Assembly (NCBI GenBank): GCA_002633025.1
Contig: NMRB01000042.1
Location: 384,925 to 448,924, forward strand
Source of the DNA: Notospermus geniculatus
Taxonomy: Eukaryota > Nemertea > Pilidiophora > Heteronemertea > Lineidae
Reading direction: 5' to 3'
Length of the DNA: 64,000 nucleotides
Made by a program: the position numbers and the translations under genes. The notes below the pieces were generated by a model that was not told where the DNA came from, did no database searches, and saw nothing but the letters and a program-made list of their open reading frames with translations. Numbering within the stretch: position 1 is the stretch's first letter; every line of letters begins with the position of its first letter. Shown one piece after another: positions 1 to 23,722 of this stretch.

Positions 1-709
1 CTACTGTTCATTCCAGTTCCGAGTGGCGCGAGGTTTATCAGCGATAGCTCCGCAACGCTTTGGCCGATTTTGATGAAACATACGTCAATCGACTTGTCTT
101 TCTTGCCGGTATCTTAAAATCCAAGCTTCATCGCGATATTCCCACTATTTCTCGATATTTTGACCCCTGTACATTTGCACGCGAGGTTGTGTACAAAGTG
201 TAGTTCTACGATTTGGCCGCTACGAGCGCTGTGTTTTGCGTGGTCGCGTCGATTTTTCGTAGGGGTGGGCAGCCGCTCCTGCGTTCACGTGTTCAGCGGA
301 GTTTTTCCCTGTGAGTTTATGTGCTAGAAATATGGATGTTTTCCGTTGCTATATTTGACTAAATGTAATTTTATTCATTTGACGGACAATAAATCTCTGT
401 TAGCATGGAATAAACCGAGGTCAGATGCGAACTGTCTGAGAGGCTTCTCTCCCCCGAACAAATAGTCCGATCTGACGTTCCTCGTGTGGCGCTGGCGATG
501 ACGTCATTTCAATGGAGGCAGCCGATCGGCGAAAATGACATTTCTGTCAATTTCAACGACTTAACTGCAATAAAGTCCGATGAAACTTGGATTTTAAGAT
601 ACCGGCAAGAAAGACAAGTCGATTGACGTATGTTTCATCAAAATCGGCCCAGGCGTTGCGGAGCTATGGTTCATAAACCTCGCGCCACTCGGAACTGGAA
701 TGAACAGTA
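1..709. repeat. Foldback element with ~130 bp terminal inverted repeats
   Basis: Bases 1 to about 130 reappear almost perfectly as the reverse complement at about 580 to 709. Both outer ends carry CTACTGTTCATTCCAG or its complement. The middle (about 131-579) shows no open frame of note. The left end coincides with the window edge, so the element may extend further left. It lies about 630 bp upstream of the NDEL1 start codon. This is a MITE or foldback transposon by structure; the family is not recognised. Confidence 0.8.
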
Positions 710-1337
710 GGCCCGCTAGGGCTAGGCCTACCTAGGCCCCCTCTCATCCCTGGGCCCTAGGCCTAAATAAATCCTGGACCAGGCCATTTTTTAGGGCAGG
801 TGTAGCGAAGCCATTGATTGATTAAGCTGTAAGCTAGCTAGCATACAGTCACAAGACTCAGTTTTGCAGTAAGGCCTACCTAGGCCTATCTGCTACATGG
901 ATGACAGTTCAGTTTTGGTTAGGCTCCCTCCCATTTGATGACCGACCTGGGTTCTACTTCTAGACTAGGCCCCTATAAGGCTATAGGCCTGAATGAAAAA
1001 ATAGGTCTAGCCTAAAAATGGCTAGGCCCCTAGACTAGGATTTCTTCTTGACTGACTCCTTGTTCACCAGACTTTGGGGTCTTTACATTCATTTAATATT
1101 TCCCTTGGATACCAAGCCCACTCCCCCATAGGTATTTCCTAGCGTCTGCCCTACCTAGCCATAGGTTTTGACAAACGGCTTCTCTCTCCTTCATGGCTTC
1201 TCACTTTCCATGGGCTTTGTATGACATGACGTGTCTTATGATAATTCTTCTTTCATGGCAGAGGATTTCTTTTGGATATTTCAAAAAGTGAAACGGAAAA
1301 ATTCTGAGGGTCTATGCATTGTTAATATCATCACACC
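710..1337 (+). promoter_or_regulatory. Upstream and 5' UTR region of NDEL1
   Basis: This stretch between the foldback element and the NDEL1 start codon must hold the 5' UTR and probably the promoter, unless a further upstream exon exists. It is rich in the genome-wide word AGGCCTA. I see no convincing TATA box or other core element. The assignment rests on position only. Confidence 0.35.
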
Positions 1338-14506
<13,169 letters not shown>

Positions 14507-16486
14507 GGACTAGACTAAAGACATTTTGAAAACCCTGTGCATTTTACTCAGTTCACACTTAAGGATCTAACAATTTCTCCCTGATGGATCAAGAACTGAA
14601 GTGGAAAAGTTGACAAAGAGTGAATTCTGCTTGGTTTTATTCAATTGAACTTATGTGCAATGAAGTAAATTTGGTTGTTAGTTCAATTTGAGCGATGTTT
14701 AGTTTAACATGTGGCTCATTCTGTCCAAAATATGGAAGATGGAGTGGGATTGCGATACATGTATACAGTGGACCCTCCTTACTGTGGACAGCTTGGTTCT
14801 GACGTGTGCTGCCGGTCCTTAATGGAGAAGTCTCTTGATGACAGACATACAATCTGTGATGCTTCATTGATCACAGATTGTTGGTATGCAGTAGAATGCT
14901 ATTTTGATAGCGTGATGCATTTTCTCCATTGAGGATGAAATGAATGGTTGAAGGTTGCAGAGATTTTCTAAAGCAGGACAATTCAATTCCATGAATTTAC
15001 TGGTATCCAAATCAACCCCTTTTAATTATTTGTTTTGACACTTTGTGAAGTGATGGAAAACTTGAAATTTTTACTGGTCATTCTCTTTGAACCACAGATT
15101 ATTATGTAATATGACGGTGTTTACCATATCTTTGGTTCAAAGGAATAGCTCTGCAATTTAACTGTAAATAACTATGTATGTATGTCTGCAGCTGTATGTA
15201 GTAATGAAACATGCGTAACTTAATCATGTTCAGTGCTGTGGTAGAAAAAGTCACATCTCTCATAAATCTGTGGCAGAATTGTACAGCAAGCACGGATGTT
15301 AATATACAAGGTGTTACCTTATTCAGTGACACCATATTATTTATACATTTTCATTTGCTAAAAGTTTTCAGGACATCCGTGTGTACTCTGGAGTTGTCGG
15401 TGGTTTCTGACATAACACTCTGTTCCTTGGTGTGAAAATATGAATATTGTTACAATTTCATTTTCAAATGTTCAATTTGTGCAGAGTAGAGCTTGTGATA
15501 ATACATATGTACCGTACTTGGTCGTCTGACTATCATAACAGCCAAAACATTGACACCCAATGACAAATTCTTTTATCAATGAAATAATTTCTGGGTAACA
15601 TTTTTAGAAGATGAAGTCTCATTTTATGATGGACTATGAAACTAAAGATTTTTTCCAAATAAATTGTGATTTCATTACGAAATAGAAACTTTTCTTGTTT
15701 TGTCGTCCGAGTGTTTGAGTGAGATACCAGTGCCAGCATGCTGAGAGGGCCCAATTTCTTCAGGATGCATTTCATGATGCACTGGGGTATCAAAAGGAGT
15801 AAGGGGGTTTGGCTTGGCCTCTGTGCATGGCCCCTAAGGCATGCTGGTATGGTAGGCAATTCGCAATTATCCACATTTTCACAAGCGTACAAACTGTACG
15901 CTGGGGGGAGGGGGTCTGGGGCTGGCGTATGCTTTTTAAAAGTAAAAAAAATGTTGGGTCTTTATTTTGAAATGCCCTGTATATTTCGCGGCATTAGTCG
16001 TTCCTACCGTTTTTCTGCACAATGCTGAATGAGTCTTTCTATTGTCCACTTTAATTATTACGCTGCTCGAGACTGCCTACTTGCTCATTGGACAACAGCG
16101 GCTGCCGATCTGAATATTCAATCATGACAATGATCGGGCAAAACTGTGCCAGTTCTTGGTCGATAGAGGCGAGTTACTCACAGACGAGCTACCAATGAAT
16201 TCGTGAATGCTTTTGTATTTGTTAAAAGTGCACTAAAATGATCTGCTGCTGTTGAAAAGAGCCAGAAAGTGGCCATGGTGGCGTCGGCAGAACCCGGTTT
16301 TGATCCCTTCTGTGTTCGAGGAGATCAAATCAACATTTTTTTGTACGCTTTTGGGGGGAGGGAAGGGGTCTCCAAAAACAGTACGGTATGTTTTGCACGC
16401 TTGTGAAAATGTTGAAAATTGTTAACGGCCCCTTACATGAGCAGTCTTTCATCAGAACAAACTACTCACTCCTACATAAGAATAAA
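14507..16486 (+). other. NDEL1 3' UTR and flank
   Basis: No coding signal follows the NDEL1 stop. Plus-strand AATAAA signals occur near 15658 and at 16481-16486; either could end the transcript. The second lies within 40 bp of the ZNF598 minus-strand poly(A) signal, so the two transcripts would converge tail to tail. Confidence 0.5.
15873..16413. repeat. Inverted-repeat element with ACATTTTCACAAGCGT ends
   Basis: The left end reads ACATTTTCACAAGCGTAC and the right end (16394-16413) is its near reverse complement. A GTACGCT plus G-run segment recurs in direct orientation near both ends (15895-15915 and 16344-16366). About 540 bp, non-coding. It sits in the presumed 3' UTR or flank of NDEL1. 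Confidence 0.55.
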
Positions 16487-16514
16487 GCTGACAATGTGAT
16501 CAATTATACAACCA

Positions 16515-16520
16515 TTTATT
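16515..16520 (-). terminator. Candidate ZNF598 poly(A) signal
   Basis: TTTATT on the plus strand gives AATAAA on the minus strand, about 820 bp past the ZNF598 stop codon. The intervening 16521-17339 has no exon-like signal and is read as ZNF598 3' UTR. Confidence 0.45.
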
Positions 16521-17339
16521 AAAATCTGTGCCAACATTTCTTGACAATGTTGCATTATTAACCAGCAGATGATCAGCTTTAATAGTTTACAAATATGCCG
16601 TTGCCCCAGAATGATGAACTTAGACAGGTGGATGAAGAAAAACTGCAAAATCTTTCGACCATCAGTTCCCAGGCATACAAATAATTACACACAGTCTGAC
16701 TGGCATCTTTCAAGTCTAATCCTTGAATGGCTTGTGAGCTGTCACTTGACCAGAACTTCATGTTCATGGAATATCAAAAACGCCCTGATTGTTCCTGAAC
16801 AAGGTCTCCAGAGAATATAAGAGAGCAAACTGTCATATAAGATGTCAAAAAAGCAAAAGCAAGAAATATTGATGTTACAAGAATATGCATTCAATTTTTG
16901 CTAGAACCAATACATTCCCAAATCAGAATTCCGCCACAATTGCCCGAGACTACTTAACAGCCACAAGCCCAGCAACCTCTTTAAGCAAACAATTGTTATG
17001 TAATGAATATACATCCTGCTCATTTTGCGCACTGTCCCAATACAACGTACATCATAAAATTAAGAATAAGTGCCTGTAAACAAACAATTTTGCTAAAATC
17101 AGCTAGTTTTGAACCAATTCGTAAATACAGTGGTCATCTAGACCTTGTTTCTTACCATATTAACAAGTAAAGTCAGTAAGACTCAAATTCCTCTCTCCAA
17201 GATGCAGTTTTGTTATTCGTAGTGTGTTGAGGATTCATGTTTAATTACATGAAGGATAGTAAATCACACCAGATATCAAAAGGACTGTCAAATTATCTTG
17301 TCATGATGTCAATGAATATGTCTGAGGAACACCCTCGAA

Positions 17340-20300
17340 TCAAAGTGAAGAAAAGTCCTGTGTTAAGTCAGGTATACACACATGATAACCAAAGTCTTTC
17401 TGGGTGAGCACTTGCTGGCATGATGAACACGTCTGGACATGTAAAGATTGCTTCTTCATGAAACTGTTCTTCTTGCACGTCTTGAAAGCTTCATGCAGCT
17501 CTTTCTGCTTGCCAATATCAGGCAACAAGACAAGAAGCTCAGGAAACACAACCATGAACCGTTCAATGCCCATGAGTGAAACACAGCTGGTGAAGTAGTC
17601 CTGAGCGGTCGAGATGCCCTGACGGAACTGGCCTGAAAGGAATTTGAATTCATCAAATTCCTGCTCTGATCTGAGCAAATTGTGGAACTCCATGATAAGC
17701 TTATGGTTCCTCTCTTGGAAATCAGGAGGTTGAGCATACATGTACGTCATTTTAGCTGGCTTCATGGTTTTTTGCTCATTTGACGGCAGAATGTGTACTC
17801 CTTCTAGACTACTGGCAATAGCAGATAAGCTTCCTCCACTAACAAAGCCAGGTGGCGGCTTAAATGGTTTATAATCACTGACAGATATGCCTGGTGGTGA
17901 TACTGGAGGTGATCTAGATGAATATTTGACATCGCTTTCCAGTGATGGGAAGTCACTTGACTGCAACTGGAGGACAGATTTTGGTACACTGGCTTCAGGC
18001 TTTGTCACAGTAAATGGTGTAGACTCCGTTAACTTCTTCTGTGACTTAGCCGATGTGTAATCTCTAGGTGCTTCCATCCAAGTGGCATGCTGTTGTGCTC
18101 CACCACCAAGGACTGGAAATTCATCAGAATCCAAATCTGGTACTTTATTGTTCTTTTTGTGTCCTTTTGATGGTGCTGAAGGCATTTCTGCAGCTGGGAC
18201 ATCCTCAACCTCTTCCAAGAGACTGAAATTATTCATATGGGCCAATTTTTCAACATTGCTAAGATTTTTATTTGAGATCACCTTCACATGGTCAACTTCA
18301 TTCACTTTCTTCACCTCCAGCTCTTCCTCCACTTCAATGCGTGTATCTGTGTGACTCTTTTCTGGAACAGTAGCTGTCTTCTCAACCCGTTTTTTGTCTT
18401 TTTGTGATTTACTTTTGTTAGACTTGGTCTTCAGCTCACCCCCCATCCTAAAATCACCCACCAAATTGATCTCTGGCTCTGGTGGTTTCTTATCAGCTTC
18501 CTCCAACGCAGCCAATGCATAACTGATGACCATATCGTCAGCATTCTCTTTTTCTTCTTCCTCCTCACATTCTTTGTTTGTCTTTCCTTTCTTCTTCTTC
18601 TTTTTCTTTTTCTTCCCTTGTTTGGCCTCAACAGAAGCCTCTGAATCAGGCTTCTTCTTTGGTTTTCCCACAACAGTGATGAACTCCTCTTCATCAGCCG
18701 TGTGTAGTGGAGTTTTTTTCTCAGGTAAACCTGATTCATGTGTCTCCAACAGACCTTCTAAGTTGGATGGCAGAGGGGCACTCTTCTTCTGAACATTAGT
18801 GGTTGTCTGTGGCTTGTGGCTAGAATTACTTACAGGTTTGCTAACAGTAATAGGTTTTTGTTTTATTCTGTTACTCGGTGCACCTTTTGTCACCCACATG
18901 GGTTGAACCTGAGCACCACCTTCTCCCAGACTAGGGAAGTCTTCATTATCATCCAACACATTTGCATGGGAATTTTGCATAGTCTGTTTGGTAGTGCGAG
19001 CTGGTTCTGCTTTATTCTGAATTTTACTACTTGGTGAAGACTGGCGAGGTGGACTTGCAACCCAGGAATCAGCTTCAACTGCCTGGTAACCACCTCCTAA
19101 TGAGGGAAAGTCTGAATCGCTGGTCAAATTTGGCATATTTCCAGATGAAACGTAGGTCCTTGGTTTTACAAAAGAAGACACATTGCCCCTTGATTCACCC
19201 GATATCAATACATTTCCTATCGATGACAACGTTGGCTCATTATTGGTACTTTTCGGAGCTTTAGCAGCAATAGATGACAGAGGTGGGTGCTTAAAAGGCA
19301 GATCAGGTTTTGACACAGGATCATGTACAGATTTTCTCAAAGGTTCACTGACCGGTTTGTTAGGTTCTGTCTTATTGGCACCTGACAAAGCAGGGAAGTC
19401 TTCTTCTTCCTTGATTTGTGCTTCTTTAGGTACTTGGAAATCCATTCCGGCAAATTTCTTCCTACTGATGTGCTTATCACCTCCACTTGATGGTGCAGGT
19501 TTATGGTCGAATCTCCACACCTTATGTGGATGCACTGGAACTTTTTTTGCATGCTGCTGCAACTCACGACTACTAGGTAGTTCGGGGAAATCATCTTCTG
19601 TCGATTCCTTCACAGACGTATTGTTTTCACGTGCAAATTTATTTGCCATGGTAGAACTGACAGCTGCTGCTGGGGCAGGAACACTGCTAGCAGTGCCTAT
19701 TGTTGGGAAGTCATCTGTACTGGCCACATCTGGTGTCACTGGATCTGATTCTGGGGCAGCAGCTCCGCTCTCAGGTTTCTCACCGTGTGCAAGTGATGCG
19801 GCGATACCCTTCTTTAGGTAATCATCATCGTCATCTTCCCTAGAACACAAACACACCTGATATAATACCTTGAAACTAGGCATACAAGAAATAGAACTAA
19901 CATCATAATCAGCATTGCAATAATCTAGAACTTTGGAGGTCTACATGTAACTGTCTCATGTCATCAATGGCAATCAAATCTGCGACCTTTTCTTGTTTGA
20001 GAAGTAGGCAGTGACCCAAGACAACACACTATTTTGGCTCCGAAGTATTTGTCACATCTCACAGAGAACAGATTTAAAATCCTTGTAAATCTTTGAACAT
20101 TGAGAGCAGAAAGCAATACTCACCTTCTTGACCTGCGGTAGCCCCGACCACGACCTCTGCCTCTACCAACATCCTCATAGTCATCACCGGTCACAACGCC
20201 TGCAAAAAGTGTACAGATAATGTCACAGGTTTCAGCTGAACAAAAAACACTTCAAATGTAATCTCTATGATTGTAAGGCATCACACTGAAAACAAACTGT

Positions 20301-22049
20301 TATTTGGCTTAGGAGAGTATGAAAAACCTCAAACTACATAAAAAATTTCTTGCAAGTTGACTGAGTTATCAGTTCTTATATACATGTACATGCAGCCAAT
20401 GCACCTACTTCGTTCCTTGCGGTTGGATTTATATTCCCTTGGTGCAAGGTTGATTTCAATATCAAGGGTCCTATTCAGCTTCATCTGCGACTTCTTCACC
20501 CCGCCAGCATGATGGTGTGCTAGATGTGCCTTCAGGTCAATAGATGAGTTGAAGGCATTGGTAAATTGGGCCTTGACACAATCACCCTCCTCACACAGGT
20601 AGTGCTTATCAAGAAAGTGCTCCCTCAGGACTTCATAGTCACTGTTGAAGAAAAGACACCAAGTAAAAGTATATGCACTATAAACCAGAAAGTTTTTCGA
20701 AGTTCCTTCTCAGGGAGATCAAGAGCTGAATACCTTGACTGATCATGTTTCATTTTGGCACTGCTGCAAGTTCTAGAAAGTGCCACAAATGAAGGTGATT
20801 TCAGCTAGTTCTACCCACCAAGGAAGTTTTCTGCAAGTTGGCCACCTATTAAGGCTACATTTGATGGAGATTGGGCTTCAACAAACCTGTAGTATTGGTT
20901 TGATCCGTGCTGATCACAGAAGTGACAGAAATAATGCTCCTTCCTGAGATGCCGTAGCAATTCATCATTGTCAAGATATCTTACATCACAGAACTCACAA
21001 AGAGGATGACCCCTGTGGGAAGTGTCATCTGTATCACCAACACGTTTGTGGTGGGCAAGGTCCGGTCGACTGTAATATCGTCGTTCACTTGAGAATACCT
21101 GTAATTCACAAACAACAGAAAACACAGAAACAAACATTAGTTACATCTATTGAAGTGTTTCAACAGCTTGCGAGTTACAATCTGCGGTTCAAGTAATATA
21201 CTTCAAGAACAGATGTGGCGAATATCATAGACATGTGGTCAAGACAATCAAACAATAATCAACCTTTGTGCTTTAGTCGCAGAAGTCCCATTTTTGTTAT
21301 ATGTTTGATTGGTTGAAAATTTGAGGCAAAATATGTGAAAGGTCTTCCCACATATCTGTAAACATATAATGAACCATTGTAAACATCTGTACCTTTAAAT
21401 GTTCCACACAAATATCACAGTAATGGAGTGAATGCTCTTTACTCATGTGTGTCCTGAGCTGCTTAAATTGACGTTCAGGAGTCCGGTCAGGACAGAGCTG
21501 GCACTGATGTTCAAGAAGTTCTGTATAACTCTTTTCAATAGATGCATCTTCAAAATAGATGGCATGTTTCCTGTTGAGCTTAAACTTTTGCCAAAGGATC
21601 TTTTCAAATAATTTCTTTGTCTTTGTAAAAACAACCTGCAAATACACATCAAAAGAAAATACAAGTACAGCACAAACATAGCATTAATTTGCATGAAATA
21701 TGGTCAAGATAGAAAAACAGCACTAGACTCAAATGTGACGTGTAAAACATATCCAAAACATTCAACATGTTCAATCAAAAATAGATAAGGGTGCACTTGC
21801 TTATCTATTTTTGGTTCAATGGATTCCCGGGTAGTAAGAAGGAAGTCAGAGTCTTCAGGTATTTTAATTTTGTACCTTTGGTAAGTCTGTTCTACAGATG
21901 GGGCAGGTCATGTCATCAATAAGTGCCCTCAATCTGGTTGAACACTTGAAACAGACTGGATGGTCACATTTCCCAACAGCAAAAATTGTTACTGCTTCAC
22001 TGCAAACATCACAGATGTCCTCCGCACTTTCACTGGTCCTCCTCGGCAT
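17340..22049 (-). CDS. ZNF598: E3 ubiquitin ligase ZNF598 (ribosome-collision sensor)
   Basis: Minus-strand exons: 21876-22049, 21393-21635, 20887-21098, 20409-20641, 20124-20199 and 17340-19839. The total is 3438 bp, or 1145 aa, with phases that all close; human ZNF598 is about 904 aa. Residues 17-57 form a RING finger (CDVC, CDHPVCFKC, CPIC). C2H2-like zinc fingers follow, including HPLCEFCDVRYLDNDELLRH and YFCHFCDQHGSNQYY. An Arg-Gly run occurs near residues 298-310. The long last exon is low-complexity, with lysine and acidic tracts and eight DFP-type motifs (DDFPTIG, DDFPELP, EDFPALS, SDFPSLG, EDFPSLG, DEFPVLG, SDFPSLE, and QDFSSL at the end). The C-terminus matches the family (EFKFLSGQFRQG, ELLVLLPDIGKQKEL, CSSCQQVL). 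The family ubiquitinates 40S proteins of collided ribosomes in the cytosol. The start at 22049 gives the family-like N-terminus; an in-frame Met lies 29 codons upstream. Confidence 0.96.
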
Positions 22050-23722
22050 TTTCGAAAGTTTTTCAAATAGCGTAGCTAGCCTAGGCCTAGCAGAAAAACG
22101 TGCTGCAAAGGTTTCCAGAGATTCTTGTAAGAGCACAGCAGTGTCTGTGTTCTACAACCAGGTAGGCCTTTCGTTATGTACCTGTATGTAGGCAGGCCTA
22201 CAAATGTACAATAAAGGGCCCAGGCCAACAATGTATAAGTCCGTGTGTGAACATTGCAACTCCCATGCCCATGGTGCCCGGATGTTGCTTGTGACGGTGT
22301 AATTTTCGACGTCACTTCAACATTTTATTCATCTAAAACTGAGTCAGCTAAATAATTTATGTCATGACCTATTAGTTGAATATATCTAGGTACTGTTTCA
22401 TGATAACAATCACGATGGTAGGCTCTAGGCCTATGAGATATTACACCAACAGAACAAAATTATGGCATGATTGGGAGATAATTTCCAGAGAATTCCATGA
22501 ATTCTGCTGTCGTACACACGAACGCGAAATCCCGCAGATAGTTCATTGCGACTACCACGTAGACTGGTCCCCTGCCTATTCACCATACACTGACCGGACC
22601 AATCTGAAGAGGTCGCCACCATCGTTCCTTGGTGACCGGACCCCCTGGCCGCCCGCCCGGTATCCTCAGAAAAAGATGATACGCCTGGTCGTGTTGTGTT
22701 TTTTTGGTAGCTGCGGCATATGGCATATGGCAAGCCGTTTGTTCACTTAGTCCAATAAACCTGAGTTTTTTTAAAAACCTTTTTTTTCATAAAAAAACTA
22801 GGCCTGGGTTTATTTTGAAAAAAATCTTGGTTTTTTACAGAATCTGGAAAAAAACAAGTTTTTAAATAAGAAACTTGTTTTTTTAAAAACAACCAGGATT
22901 TTTCCCATTTTGCAGAAAAGAAACTAGGCCTAGGTTTATTTTCCAAAACCAAATATCTTTAAAAAAAACAAGTTTCTTTTTTAAAAAAAGTTGGTTTAAA
23001 AACCACAGTTTAAAAAAAGTTTCTTTAAAAACAGTTTTTTTTAACCAGGTTTATTTGATTAAATGAACAAACGGCTTGCAAAAATCAAAAATACCTGTTT
23101 TTTCCTTTTATTGGACAAATGGCGAGTTGTATCAAAATAAACCAACTTTATTTTTAAAAAAAACTAGGTTTCTTTTAACAAAAACAAGTTTATTTTTTAA
23201 ACTTGTTTTTACACTCAGGAAAAAACTAGGATTTTTTTGAATAAATGAACAGTTGGCTAAAAACCAAGTTTTTTTTAGAAAGAAAAAGGATTCTTTGCAA
23301 TGGAGGAAAAGAAACCTAGTTTTTTAAAATAAAAACACAGTTAAAAAACTGGTTTATTTGATTAAATGAACAAACGGCTTGCCATAGCGACTTGTCTTCT
23401 CATCATTTTCTTTTTTTACTGTAAAAATCCTAACGATAACATGACTGGACTAGGAAATAATGCTGTGATTAGACTGATCCCATGCCCGAGAAGCAGTGAA
23501 GTGCTTTGCTCAAGGCTAAAAGTTTGGCTTCAGTGAATAAATTCCGGCTGCTAGGCCTAAAAAATTTCCATTCTGATATTTCTATTTTACGATGAAAATA
23601 GGCCTACAGTATACTGCACGACATCATTGTTTTATGCAGAAGAACGGTGGTCTAATTTTACGCACCGTGTGTTTTCTCTCCGTGACATGGTGGCACATGA
23701 CTTGCTCGCAGAAAATTCCAAA
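22050..23722. other. Divergent intergenic region between ZNF598 and synaptogyrin
   Basis: The two start codons face away from each other across 1.67 kb. The ZNF598-proximal 250 bp carries AGGCCTA words, and the synaptogyrin-proximal part (23390-23722) should hold its 5' UTR. The centre is occupied by the AT-rich foldback element at 22726-23386. No core promoter motif was recognised. Confidence 0.5.
22726..23386. repeat. AT-rich foldback element with GGCAAGCCGTTTGTTCA ends
   Basis: The left end TATGGCAAGCCGTTTGTTCA (22726) is exactly mirrored at 23367-23386. An internal copy of the right end occurs at 23058-23078, indicating a nested or duplicated end. Between them the sequence is made of A-runs and T-runs linked by AACAAG, CTTG and ACTAGG words, so it can fold on itself in many registers. 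About 661 bp, non-coding; ORFs here are low-complexity artefacts. Confidence 0.75.

Noticed and set aside
19183-19821. 212-codon plus-strand ORF opposite ZNF598
   Set aside because: Antisense shadow of the biased last exon of ZNF598.
23627-23722. Upstream in-frame Met for synaptogyrin
   Set aside because: It would add 32 residues unlike any synaptogyrin; the Met at 23723 gives the conserved short N-terminus.
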